A stretch of 64,000 nt of DNA from Ailanthus altissimus. Lineage: Eukaryota; Streptophyta; Magnoliopsida; Sapindales; Simaroubaceae. The notes under the pieces are model-generated. The model was not told the DNA's origin. It made no database searches and saw only the letters and a list, made by a program, of their open reading frames with translations. The position numbers and the translations under genes are program-made. Location: positions 18,982,001-19,046,000 of the forward strand of contig OX327697.1 of assembly GCA_946807835.1 (NCBI GenBank), given 5' to 3'. Numbering within the stretch: position 1 is the first letter of the stretch; each line of letters opens with the position of its first letter. Below, piece after piece: positions 38,548-49,524 of the stretch.

Positions 38548-38904
38548 GATTACACTCACCCTCTCTCTTGAATGATTTTGAGTTTGTACAAAGATGCAGA
38601 AATAATGCAATGTATTTATAGAGCCAAAAGGTATTGCAAAGTTAAATCACATGGCTATTGGCTTGAAATACAAGATTCAACACCTTTTACCAATTTTCAA
38701 TTTGTTAGCTGGAAAAGTCACATGGGTTGTCGGCTTAAAATGCAAAATTTTCAAAAAGGATTATAGGTGGTTGATTATTGAAAAGACGTTTGAGTTTGAA
38801 ATGAAACATTTAAAAATAACAGCTATAGTAAATATATACAAGTAGTTGTGATTGTGGCTCACATCTTCCTCTGATTTTACGTCCAGTAACGGCTTAAACG
38901 CCCT

Positions 38905-39570
38905 CTATGGGTCGGGGATAGGCTTCCCATCCAATTTTCTTATAAATTGGCAAACAGGGTCTTTTAAAGTCAGATTCCCGAGACTGTACCGCTCATGTTC
39001 TTTTAGGAATATGTCCCATAATTCATGAATTGCAATATGCACATATCCACTAGGATGCGTCTCAAGAGTCGATAAGATATTATCTAAAGACTCCTTACTC
39101 AGGCCATCTTTAATGAACCTAATTTTATCTTCACGATTTACAGACACCATTCCTAAAGTGCGGCAACGTGTGTTGCAAGTTGTGCGTGCACACTTGTAAC
39201 AAACATTTAATCGTTTTGCTCTTCGTTTTTTTGAAAAAGAGCTTTTACCTAAGCCAGGCATGTAGGAAATTAATGAGTCTGAAAATTCACCTGTCAATCT
39301 AACTTTGGCTTCAATTAACCAACATAAATCAACAGGTATATTCATAATCATTAATAACCTTAATCTTTCACATCTTGCTTGGTAAATTTTCTTCAAGGAA
39401 TTTTGAGGCAATGAGGGAAAACGCTTTTTCAAATTTTTTAGAATGTCATCCATTTTTTTTTTAGAAAAGGGGAAAGAAGAAAAGATATCAGTAATTATAG
39501 GAAACTGACAAAACCGATTTGAAATATCACGGAGTACCGTTATCCGCCGCTTAACCGGGGTGCAAAACAA
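38905..39570 (-). CDS. cysteine-rich accessory ORF of the Athila element (221 aa)
   Basis: An unbroken 221-codon frame lies between integrase and the LOG copy, where Athila elements usually have an env-like ORF. A second start at residue 40 (39453) gives 182 residues. Visible features are a lysine-rich N-terminal helix region (residues 41-62), a hydrophobic stretch around 72-89, a basic cluster KKRRAKR at 114-120, and immediately after it four cysteines at 124, 127, 132 and 136 (C-x2-C-x4-C-x3-C), then an acidic/hydrophobic C-terminal half. No signal peptide or clear transmembrane segment is seen, so it is not a typical Env. A basic stretch followed by a compact Cys cluster recalls the small cysteine-rich nucleic-acid-binding proteins near the 3' end of some Betaflexiviridae genomes. 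That is a by-eye resemblance, the cysteine spacing is not identical, and it needs a profile search. It is the only long frame in this element without a stop. Confidence 0.65.
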   Translation of the reverse strand: MFCTPVKRRITVLRDISNRFCQFPIITDIFSSFPFSKKKMDDILKNLKKRFPSLPQNSLKKIYQARCERLRLLMIMNIPVDLCWLIEAKVRLTGEFSDSLISYMPGLGKSSFSKKRRAKRLNVCYKCARTTCNTRCRTLGMVSVNREDKIRFIKDGLSKESLDNILSTLETHPSGYVHIAIHELWDIFLKEHERYSLGNLTLKDPVCQFIRKLDGKPIPDP

Positions 39571-39682
39571 AACTCTAACAAAACTACTAAATTAACCTGC
39601 AAGTAAAAAAAAATGTTAGAAGAAGAATAAATATATATAAATATGTAAATATATATAAATATGTAAATATATAAAACAAAGA

Positions 39683-42600
39683 TTAATTGGTCTTGTAACA
39701 AGGATCCGACAGGAACGTAAATTCTTCATGAAAAGCTTGGTTTTCTAGAAACGGCTTGAGTCTTTGCCCATTTACCTTAAACACATTCCCATTTCTAGGA
39801 TTTTCAATGTCAATTGTTCCATAAGGGTACACATGTTTCACAATAAAAGAGCCACTCCATCTTGATCTTAATTTTCCAGGGAATATGTGAAGTCGAGAAT
39901 TATAAAGCAAAACCTTTTGACCAGTATCAAATGTTTTTCTCTGAATTTTTTTATCATGAAAGGCTTTAATTTTAGCTTTATGAATTATTGAATTCTCATA
40001 TGCATCATTTCTCAATTCTTCAAGTTCATTTATTTATAATTTACATATGTGTCCAGCAGAATCAAGATTTTCATTGAAAGTTTTAATAGCCTAGTAGGCT
40101 TTATGCTCAAGTTCCACAGGTAAATGACAAGGTTTTCCATAAACTATCCTATAGGGAGACATACCCAATGAAATTTTAAAAGCAGTTCTATAAGCTCACA
40201 GTGCATCATTTAGTCTTAAAGACCAATCTTTGTGATTTGGGTTTACAGTTTTTTCTAAAATTTGTTTTATCTCCCTATTTGCTAATTCAACTTGTCCACT
40301 TGTCTGAGGATGATAAGGGGTGGCAACTTTATGAGTAATACCATATTTTTTCACTAATGTTTCAAATGGTCTATTACAAAAATGCTTACCCCCATCACTT
40401 ATAATGGCTCGAGGGATTCCAAATCGACTTAAGATATTTTCTTTCAAAAATTTCATGACTGTTTTATGGTCATTATGTCGACATGGAATAGCCTCAATCC
40501 ATTTTGAGACATAATCTACTGCAACTAAGATATACATAAATCCAAATGATAACGGAAATGGTCCCATGAAATCTATCCCCCAATAATCAAAGATTTCAAT
40601 AACAAGAATGGGGTTCAAAGGCATCATGTTTCGTTTTGAAATTGATCCTAACTTTTGACAATTTTCACAAGTTATACAAAATGCATGTGTATCTTTAAAT
40701 AAAGTGGGCCAATAAAATCCACACTGCAAGATTTTTGCAGTTGTTTTCTTTGATGAGAAATGTCCCTCACATGCTTCAGAATGACAAAATTCAATAACTT
40801 TATTTACCTCATTGTCGGGTATGCATCTTCGAAATATTTGATCACGACAATATTTAAAGAGATAAGGATCATCCCAATAAAACTTTCTCACCTCCGTTAA
40901 AAATTTTCTTTTGTCTTGAGCATTCCATTGAGGTGGCATTTCTCCTGTTACAAGAAAATTAACAATATTAGCATACCAGGGCATTGTAACAGTAGAAAAT
41001 AAAAATTCATCGGGAAAAGAATCATTAATAGGTGTTATTTCTGTTGATGAATCTGGTGTGAGTCTTGATAAGTGATCTGCAACAACATTTTCAGCTCCCT
41101 TCTTATCCTTGATAGTGATAATAAATTCTTAAAGCAATAGAATCCATCGAATCAGTCTTGGTTTTGCATCCTGTTTTGACATTAAGTACCTTACAGCAGC
41201 ATGGTCAGTAAATACAATAGTTGAAGAACCAATTAAGTAAGAACGAAATTTGTCTAATGCAAATATTACAGCAAGTAGTTCTTTTTCAGTTGTTGTGTAA
41301 TTCATTTGTGCACTGTTTAAAGTTCTACTTGCGTAATAAATTACATAGGATTTACCTTCCTTTCTTTGTCCTAATACAGCACCAACAGCGTAGTCACTAG
41401 CATCACACATGAGCTCAAAAGGTAAAGACCAGTCAGGAGATTGTATGATAGGAGCAGATGTTAAGAGGCCAATTAATTTTTCAAACGAATTTTGACACTC
41501 TTGAGTCCACTTAAATGATACATCTTTTGCTAAGAGGTTACAAAGAGGTTTAGATATAGCACTAAAGTTTTTTATGAACCTCTTATAGAATCCAGCATGT
41601 CCTAAAAAGGATCGGACTTCTCTGACTGTTTTTTGTGGAGGCAAATGTGTAATGAGTTTGACTTTTGCCTTATCCACTTCAATTCCTTTAAAAGATACTA
41701 TATGTCCTAAAACAATTCCAGAAGTAACCATGTAATGACATTTTTCCCAGTTCAATACAAGACTCTTTTATTCACATCTTTTTAAGACCTTTTCTAAGTT
41801 TTCAAGATAATTATCAAAAGAATTTCCAAACACAGTTAAATCATCCATGAAAATTTCTAAATAATGCTCAATCATGTCACTAAAAATGCTTAACATACAT
41901 CTCTGAAATGTTGCTGGGGCATTACAAAGTCCAAAGGGCATTCTTCTAAAAGCAAAGGTTCCAAAAGGACATGTGAATATAGTCTTTTCTTGATCCTCTA
42001 GTGCTATAGGAATTTGATAATAGCCAGAGTAACCATCTAGAAAGTAATAGTAGGGATGTCCTACTACTCTTTCTATAATCTGATCAAGGAATGGTAAAGG
42101 AAAATGGTCTTTTCTAGTGGCCAAGTTCAATTTTCTATAATCTATGCACATCCTCCAACTAGATGAGACTCGAGTTGGTATTAACTCACCTTTTTCATTT
42201 TCAATGACTGTGATTCCAGATTTTTTTGGTACTACCTGAGTAGGACTTACCCACTTACTATCTGAGATCGGATAGATGATTTCTACTTCAAGTAATTTGA
42301 GAACTTCAGCTCTCACTACCTCTTTCATATGTGGATTTAATCTCCTTTGAGGTTGTTGGGAAGTTTTGGCATTATCCTCTAGGTGTATTCTATGTGTGCA
42401 AATCAAAGGATTAATACCATTTATGTCTTTTAAAGTCCACCCAATTGCATTTTTATGCATTTTCAATAATTCAATCAACTTATCTTCTTGTTCACTTGTG
42501 AGTGTAGAAGCGATTACCACCGGGTAAATTTGTTTCTCTCTAAGAAATGCATATTTCAGTCCTTCAGGCAGAGGTTTTAACTCCAACTTTGAAATTTCGT

Positions 42601-43954
42601 TCTTTTTATCCTCATTTTCTCCCAATTCTTCAAACTTTAGTTTCCATCTTTTATTTTCAATCATCTGTGCACAGTCAAGTAAAGAACATATGTCAGAGAT
42701 TTCAGGATCTAATTGTATATTTGACTCAAATGAATTTATTAAACACATTTCTAAGGGATCGGTAGAACTCCCTTTTTGAATATGATCCTCCACAATCGTT
42801 TCAATCATGTCACCTTCTTCACTTTCATCCTCCTCTTCATATGGCTGCTTACACATATTAAAAACATTGAGTTTAAGTTTCATGTTTCCAAATGAAAGCT
42901 TCATTACTCCATTCCTGCAATTAATCAAAGCGTTAGAAGTTGCTAAAAATGGACGACCTAAAATAACAGGTATCGAATTACATCCTTTGACAAGTTCTGT
43001 GTCCAAGACGATAAAATCCACAAGATATATGAATTTATCAACTTGAACTAAGACATCCTCCACTGTCCCTTTTGGTACTTTTATTGATCTATCGGCAAGT
43101 AAAAGAGTTACAGATGTTAATTTTAACTCCCCGAGATTGAGCTGCTGATAAACGAAATACGACAATAAATTCACACTAGCACCAAGATCAAGTAAGGCTT
43201 GTTCAATTTTATGACTTCCAATAATACATGAAATTGTAGGACAACCAGGGTCTTTATATTTCAAAGAATTATTGTTCTGAAGAATGGCACTTACTTGTTC
43301 AGCTAAAAATGCTTTCTTTTTCACATTCAGTTTTCTTTTTACTGTGCATAAGTCTTTCAAAAATTTTGCATAAGATGGAACCTGTTTAATAGCATCCAGT
43401 AAAGGAATATTAACTTTTACCTGTTTGAAGATTTCAAAAATTCCAGGATTGTGATTCATCTTCTTAGTATTACGTAATGCATGAGGAAATGGGGGTGGAG
43501 GTGAGGGTTTAGTGTTTTCTTCATTAAGTGTAGGTTCAACACTTTCCTTACCCTTAGAGATTGATTCATCGCTCTCATGAGGTTCAGAAATTTCTTTTTC
43601 AACAATTTTACCACTCTGAAGAGTGATAACTGCTTTAACTTGATCCATGTGTTGGCTTCCTGAACTACATGCATTTGAGTTATGTTGTCCTTTGGGGTTT
43701 GGCTGTGGTTGAGAAGGAAATTTTCCTTTCTCATGAATGTTCAGTGCAGATGCAAATTTAGCAAGAGTATATTTCAAATCAGCAAATGTTTTGAGCATTT
43801 TGAGAATAAACAGACTCTTGTTTTTCAATGAATGTATACAAGGTTTCTTCAAGATTTTTTCTAGGAGGTGAGACATATGGTGCATAACCTTGATGATTTT
43901 GAAAGTTTTGGTGTGGTTGGAAAGGTGGTTGCAAAGCCTGTGCTTGAGTGTCAT
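39683..43954 (-). pseudogene. Athila pol: protease, RT, RNase H, integrase (broken)
   Basis: This is one continuous reading frame of gypsy order, interrupted by in-frame stops at 41768-41770, 41129-41131, 40196-40198 and two more in 40016-40195. Protease: LLDLGASVNLLSY, with the catalytic DLGAS in place of DTG/DSG. RT: WRMCIDYRKLN, FLDGYSGYYQI, FRRMPFGLCNAPATFQ and the FMDD catalytic box (near 41840-41850). RNase [19 protein letters not shown] with [10 protein letters not shown]. Integrase: H2C2 zinc finger around 40690-40790, catalytic D in WGIDFMGPF and in [11 protein letters not shown] in [11 protein letters not shown], and a basic C-terminal domain up to 39683 ([10 protein letters not shown]). 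Several stops look like C-to-T changes of CGA, CAA or TGG codons. The interruptions make this copy dependent on others. Confidence 0.92.
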
Positions 43955-45116
43955 TCTTCAAACTAAAATTCGGGTGATTTCGCCATCCAGGATTATAGTT
44001 TTGTGAATATGGGTTATTGTTTGACCGTTTGAACGTGTTTAAAACATTGGCTTGTTCATGGAGACATTCCCTAAATGCAGGCAAAGTTGGGCAATCATTG
44101 GTAGGGTGATCATGGGTTTCACAAATGTGACACACAATTTCTTGAACAGATTTTATTTGACCACTCTTTTTCATTTCTAAGGTTTCGACTTTTCTAGCAA
44201 GGGATGCTAATTTAGCTTGAAGGTCATGGTCTTCCTTAAGATGATAAATACCCCCACTAGATGTAGTGGTTTGATTTTTGCTAGGTGCCTCACAGGTAGC
44301 AGCAGTGTCCCAATTTTGAGCATTTTCTGCTAGTAAGTCAAGATAGTTCATTGCCTCTTCTGGGTCTTTTTCCTCAAATGTTCCATTACACATCATTTCT
44401 ACCATTTGCCTAACTTGGGGTGTTAAGCCCTCATAGAAATTTGAGACTACTCTCCATGTTTCAAAACCATGATGGGGACAGGTATTAAGTAATTCTTTAT
44501 ACCTTTCCCAACATTGGTAAAGGGTCTCTCCTGGTTTTTGGGCAAAAGTGGTGATTTGTCTTTTGAAAGAATTTGTTCTATGGGAGGGAAAAAACTTTTT
44601 CAGGAATTGTTGTTGCATCTCGTCCCATAAAGAAATGGATCCTGGCCTAAGGTTTTGTAGCCATGTTTTAGCTTTATCTTTTAAAGAAAAAGGGAAAAGC
44701 TTAAGTCGAATTGTGTTCATGCTACAATTTTGATCATTATACGTGTTACACACTTCTTCAAATTCTCTTAGATGTAGATAAGGGTTCTCTGCATCTAAGC
44801 CATGAAAAGTGGGTAAAAGTTGGATAATGTCTGGCTTAAAATTAAAATGCGTTGCATCCGGTGGAAAAATTAAGCAAGATGGTGCACCGGTTCGTGTAGG
44901 GTTCATATAGTCTCTAAGTGTCCTAGGTCAGTTATGGTTATTATGTTGGGACTGATTGTCCCCTGGGTCTATGAGTCCCTCAATTTGATTTTCGCTCATG
45001 GTGTTACTTGGTGAAGAATGAGAAGATGAAGGAGAATCTAACAAATTATCAAAGGAAGTTTTGAAATTACCTTTTACTAAACGATGAGAATTAGGATCTC
45101 GAAACCAACCGCTCAT
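43779..45116 (-). pseudogene. Athila gag (one in-frame stop, then frameshift into pol)
   Basis: This is the capsid/nucleocapsid precursor. The frame begins MSGWFRDP at 45116, meets an in-frame TGA at 44928-44930, and continues in the same frame to 43779. The Retrotrans_gag domain is recognisable (FHGLDAENPYLHLREFEEVC, KDKAKTWLQNLRPGSI, LYQCWERYKELLNTCPHHG). A single CCHC knuckle follows (CHICETHDHPTNDC, about 44090-44135). Near 43800-43950 the gag frame and the pol frame overlap out of phase. Related elements read straight through, so a one-base frameshift is likely here. No programmed slippery site was evident. Confidence 0.88.
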
Positions 45117-45202
45117 AAAAAGAAACAAAACAAAATACAATAACAATAAATAATACAAATAAAATATTGAACACAGGTAAATAAAATAAAATATTACACA
45201 CA

Positions 45203-45574
45203 AGTAAATAAAATATGTAAAACTAAAAGCAAAATAAAGATAAATAATTAGAAGTTAGATTAGTGATGTTAGATTATATAATAAAAAGTTAATAAATAAA
45301 TAGTAGGAGGCTTAGCCTTCCATTAAAATAAAAAGCGAAAATAAAAGGCGAATAATAAATAAAGTAAAGTACGTTAGGAGGCTCGGCCTTCCATGAAAAT
45401 AAAAAAAACGAAAATAAAAAGTAAAAAATAATAAATAAACGAAATAAAGAGTAGGAGGCTCAGCCTTCCGCGAAAATAAAAACAGAATAATAATAAAGTA
45501 CGTTAGGAGGCTCGGCGTTCCATGAAAATAAAAAAAACAAACAAACAATAACAAAACAAAATATTAACGTTACC
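45203..45574 (-). repeat. Athila leader with four hairpin-forming repeats
   Basis: Between the primer site and gag, the phrase taggaggctcggccttcc followed by an A-rich spacer occurs four times, starting near 45303, 45373, 45451 and 45502. In the RNA sense each copy can fold, GGAAGGC pairing with GCCTCC around a short loop. Frames seen here on the minus strand merely translate this low-complexity repeat. Confidence 0.8.
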
Positions 45575-45592
45575 TCCCCGGCAACGGCGCAA
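45575..45592 (-). other. Athila primer-binding site (tRNA-Asp type)
   Basis: The plus strand reads tccccggcaacggcgcaa. This equals the 3' end of plant tRNA-Asp with one mismatch in the terminal CCA-proximal position. It lies 6 nt from the 5' LTR, the distance and tRNA used by Athila elements. Confidence 0.88.
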
Positions 45593-45598
45593 AAAACT

Positions 45599-47022
45599 TG
45601 ACACGTCCAGAATATAGAAGTTATTCCCAAGTGCAGGATTGTCGAAGTAATAAATAACCCGATGAGAATAGGGTCGATCCACAGGGAAGTAGAATTAAAA
45701 TTACAAATTATAAACACTTTAAAGATAATTAATACAGTATAAGATGTTTGTAAATATTATTTCAATTAACCAATTCAAATAAAAAGTTAAGGTTACGGGG
45801 ATTCACTCTTGACATAAGAAGTAAGAATATATTTAACTTTTTATTTTTTTATAACTCAATTGGAATCCTCACACAAAGGAGGTTCCAACCGGAAAATATA
45901 GCAATTAAAGTTCATTATCATTTATATATTGATTAGTATTTATTTCTTTTTAATTATTATACACCAAATCTTATAAATGAGTTCAAGTATTTATTATGTC
46001 AATCTTTATATTTGTCTACAATAAATCAAGACTCCCACTTTATAAGAAAGGTTATATAAACCAAATCTTGTAAATGGTTTCAAGAATTTATTGTGCCAAG
46101 TATTAAGTTTGTCAATAATAAATCAAGAATCACCACTTTAGAAGAAAGGGTATTAATTCTACAAACAAAATAAATACATCATATATAAATTTGCATAACT
46201 TAAAAATGAAGCATTAAATTCATGAATAAATATTAAACATATCTTATTACCTTGCCAAGAGCTTCACCCTTGCACCTTAGCTTAATCAAAATTATTTGGA
46301 CATAATAAAACTAAATGAAAAGAAAAGAAATGGAAGAAGAAATAACATGACTTAATAGTAAACAAGAGAAATAATAGTACAAGGAAAAGTATTTTGAACT
46401 AAATTCTAACTTTCTAATTACATTCTTTAGGCATAAACAAGCCACCTATTTATAGAAAAATATGGATAAATCGAGACAAATTTGGAGGGAACCACTTGGT
46501 TGATGAAAGTCAAGAATGGTGGCAAAATAATTTGCATTCATTATCACTTGGGCACCCACTTGATTATCCAATTTGGAATTGATGTGATCCGAATTAGCTG
46601 TCACTCAAAATATAAAAGTTGTAGATAAGTCTCTTATCTTTCCAAATTGAGTGATCTCATACGTATTAGATACGTATTTCTATAGTTATGGGCCAAATAC
46701 TGATAATTGTTCAAACTAGGCCTGTACTGCAGATCAATTCTGTTCTAGGCCAATTTTTACCCTCTAAACACTCGAATTTCCAATGCTTTGTAAAATACAA
46801 TATGTTATCCCATTGAGTCAGCTCTGCACAAGATCAAGAATCACCTCAATTGAATCTTTAGGTAGAAAGTTATGCCCATTTTACCGAACCTGCTACAAAA
46901 CAGTTATACGATAATTAAGTACAATATTGTAAACATACTTAAGTTAAGAAAATTAAATACACTAGTACTATAAAACAATCATGTAAAACTCTTATTAAAT
47001 GTGTAATTTCAAGTGTTCATCA
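45599..47022 (-). repeat. 5' LTR of the Athila element
   Basis: This is 1424 bp, with minus strand TGATGAACACTTGAAATTAC...ACGTGTCA. It is the longer, undeleted partner of 35133-36477. Confidence 0.93.
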
Positions 47023-47027
47023 CTGAC
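47023..47027. repeat. target-site duplication CTGAC (right)
   Basis: It is identical to 35128-35132 and directly follows the CA end of the LTR. Confidence 0.92.
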
Positions 47028-47227
47028 TTTCCTTTACTTGCCTGTTTTTCTATAGTTACCTAGGCTATTGACGTGAAAGTGTCCGAGTAGACCCTTAATC
47101 GGATAGACGCCGCGTTTCAACATATTTTTTCAGTTCAAGAGTTGCAATCCCCATCTAACCTCATCGAATCAGGACTAGTTTCCTCCGTTCCATCCCTACC
47201 TCGAACCCGAAGTGAGTATCTGGCCTT

Positions 47228-48760
47228 TTGCTTTGGGCTTCTCCTTTCAATTTTTTTTGTCATTCTTACAATGTGTCAAATGCAGGAATGTTTGAGCAAG
47301 GAGGTGGTGAGATGAGGAAGAGGAGTCGAACTGAAGGCTCTTCCTCAGACAGTCAGGGGCCTCTAAACCCTGACAGCGTCATGGGCATACTATTCAGTTC
47401 TGGGGGGAATCGGGCAAGGGGACCTTCTCAGGAGAGGGGATCATCTTCGCCATCCCTCGATGATCGGGCTTGCAAGGATAGAACTGTTTAAAGTTTGCTT
47501 GTTCGAGAAAGAGGTCCAGCCCAGTGCAGTTCATCTTCAAGGGAACGAGCTTCCCCCGAGACTTGGCTACAAGACTCTCATACTAATCAAATTCTAAGTA
47601 GAGGGCAGGGCTTGTCAGCTAGTCCCTCAACATAGGTCACACAGGCCAGGCAAACCGCTGCATCTTCAAGCTCCCTGAGGTGGGATGGGCGGTCTTTTAG
47701 TGAGAGGCCCTCCCAAGTATTTGCCTTGGTTCTAGTCTTGAAATCCAGGGAGGACCTGGGTTTCTTGCTGCCTGTGATGTAAGAGCTTGAGAGGTATGTG
47801 ACCCCCACTTGGGCAGGTCAAGCATTTTCCCTGGATCCTACCATGGGCTTCAACGTTGAGCTGGGATCTGCCATTGACGTAAGTTATCTTATACTTAGTC
47901 TATTTCTTCTTCTTTTTGTATTTGCTTGCTCTGACCCCATGTTTCCCTCAGTTCATTTTCCTTTTTTCTCAGTTTCGGGTTGAGATCATGGGTTTTGTGA
48001 CCCGTGCTCAGAAAGCAGATAATGACCTTGCTCAGTCTAGGGTTGAAACTCAGCGGGCAAGGAGGATCGCTAAGTAGGAGAGGAAGATGGCTGATGATTC
48101 AGAGGCCAAGCTGGAGGAGATAATGACTGCCAGAGCTGAGGCAGAGATCAAATTGTCTAAGCTTGACCATAAAAAATGGCTGGTCGAGCAAACGATGACA
48201 AATTCTCTGGTGGTGGCAGGGGCCGGAGTTGCTGAGCTGACGCGCCAAGGCGCTCAATGGTTTCCTAATTGAGCAGAGCAAGATCTCTCTGGTGGCTCAG
48301 CTTGAGCAGCAGAGGAACCAATGGTCGACTGGTCATGAATAGGGTTTCCACCAAGGCGTGATGGAAGGGTTTCAAAGGTCCATCGCCCTTTCTAAAGAGC
48401 ACTACCCAGAGATTGACCTCTAGTGGTTGTGGTTCTTAGCCACTGGTGGCTCTTTCCATGAACGAGAAACTTCTGGGGCTCGTGATGACTAAGTGTTGGT
48501 GTCTGCTGGCATTGATGACAATAATGTCCCCTTAGCTGACGTGCTTGTCCTTGTTGGGGGTGCTACTGTTGCGAGTAGCGGCAAGGTTACTCCCCTTGCC
48601 GACTAGGGGCAGGCTAGTGGCACTGCTCCCGTTGAGCCACAGGGGATCGTTGATGTCCCAACCAACCCTTCTATTGTCACGGTCCCTCTAGTTGGTAATG
48701 CTCTTGAAGCCATTCCCATCGTGGATCTGGACATGCCTGACACCATCCTTGCAGCATGAG
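47228..48760 (+). pseudogene. Tat antisense ORF, 3' portion, with intron-like gaps
   Basis: The sequence encodes a Ser/Gly-rich linker (EMRKRSRTEGSSSDSQGP near 47308) and then a charged coiled-coil segment (about 48000-48270: AKLEEIMTARAEAEIKL). Intron-like borders surround the pieces: gtgagtatct...atgcag at about 47211-47285 and gtaagttatc...ttttctcag at about 47880-47971. A linker then coiled coil after the N-terminal domain fits the antisense protein of Tat elements. Several stops (for example 47489 and 48270) break it. Confidence 0.5.
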
Positions 48761-49524
48761 CGACCACTCCTCTTTTGTAGGATTTTTTTTTTTGGAATTC
48801 TTTGTAATTGACTCGTGTAATCATCTTCAATGAATGGATAATTATATTTCTCAATATGTGCACCTATTCTTCTTTACCTGCTCAAAGTAAGTTTGTTTCA
48901 CTGTAGTGAAAATATGGTAACGTAGTCGAACCACTTATAAAACATTGATCTTGTTAAAATAACCACACCGCTAGTAATAATCATTGTTCCGAATAAGATA
49001 ATTCACGAATAATAATGAGGCTTGTTGTTAAATAGGCTGACCATTTTTGCCAAATAGCTTTAGTCAGGACTAAATAGTAGTCATCATTTCTAATGAACTC
49101 ACATGATAATAAGGCCGAACAACTTTAGATGAGACCAAACAACTTTTGCGTAATCGATAGTCAATTGTGTGAATGCTTTTACTAACCACGACCATGAATA
49201 ATTTGAAATAAGACTTGCTCAGTGCATCTTATAGTGATGCCCGATCCAAGGAGTATCTAGTGATACGTCGGTAGTCGGTGCAATCCAAGGCGGGTAGCTT
49301 GGACTGACTGTTGGGTATGGAACCCTTCAATACCTTTGGGGGACTGGCTCGGTGTAATAACGTTGAACAACATATCATGGGTGCTGTGGAAAGGCTATAA
49401 TGATAACATGGTAAAGCCACGGTCACTCCTTCTTTAATGGGTGCCATGGTGAAACCCATGGTAATGCTGTGAAAGCGCCACAGCCCTCGCCCCACCGAGC
49501 CATCCAGGTATAATGCTAGAGAAC

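Larger units (their letters stand above)
35133..47022 (-). mobile_element. Athila-type Ty3/gypsy retrotransposon carrying accessory ORFs
   Basis: This is a complete 11.9-kb element on the minus strand. It has LTRs with TG...CA ends (35133-36477 and 45599-47022), CTGAC duplications, a tRNA-Asp-type primer site (45575-45592), a leader with four repeats, gag, protease, RT, RNase H and integrase in gypsy order, then two accessory frames, an internal purine motif (37710-37748) and a polypurine tract at 36478. RT (FMDD) and integrase features, together with the RRF-type primer choice, fit the Athila lineage. By eye the LTRs differ at roughly 25-30 of about 1290 aligned positions, so insertion is recent compared with the rest of the window. 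Gag-pol carries a frameshift and several in-frame stops, so this copy is not autonomous. It is inserted within the antisense ORF of a Tat element. Confidence 0.93.

Noticed and set aside
37894..38610. A functional host LOG gene
   Set aside because: It lies wholly inside an LTR pair with target duplications, has no introns and has four in-frame stops.
38905..39570. A conventional retroviral-type Env
   Set aside because: There is no signal peptide, no clear transmembrane anchor and no furin-like context; the protein is basic and cysteine-clustered instead.
43779..43954. Programmed ribosomal frameshift between Athila gag and pol
   Set aside because: I saw no convincing slippery heptamer plus downstream structure. 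Related elements read gag-pol in one frame, so a mutation is simpler.
45312..45717. Hydrophobic minus-strand ORFs resembling membrane proteins
   Set aside because: They translate the A-rich leader repeats and LTR of the Athila element; the apparent hydrophobicity is from poly-T on the minus strand.
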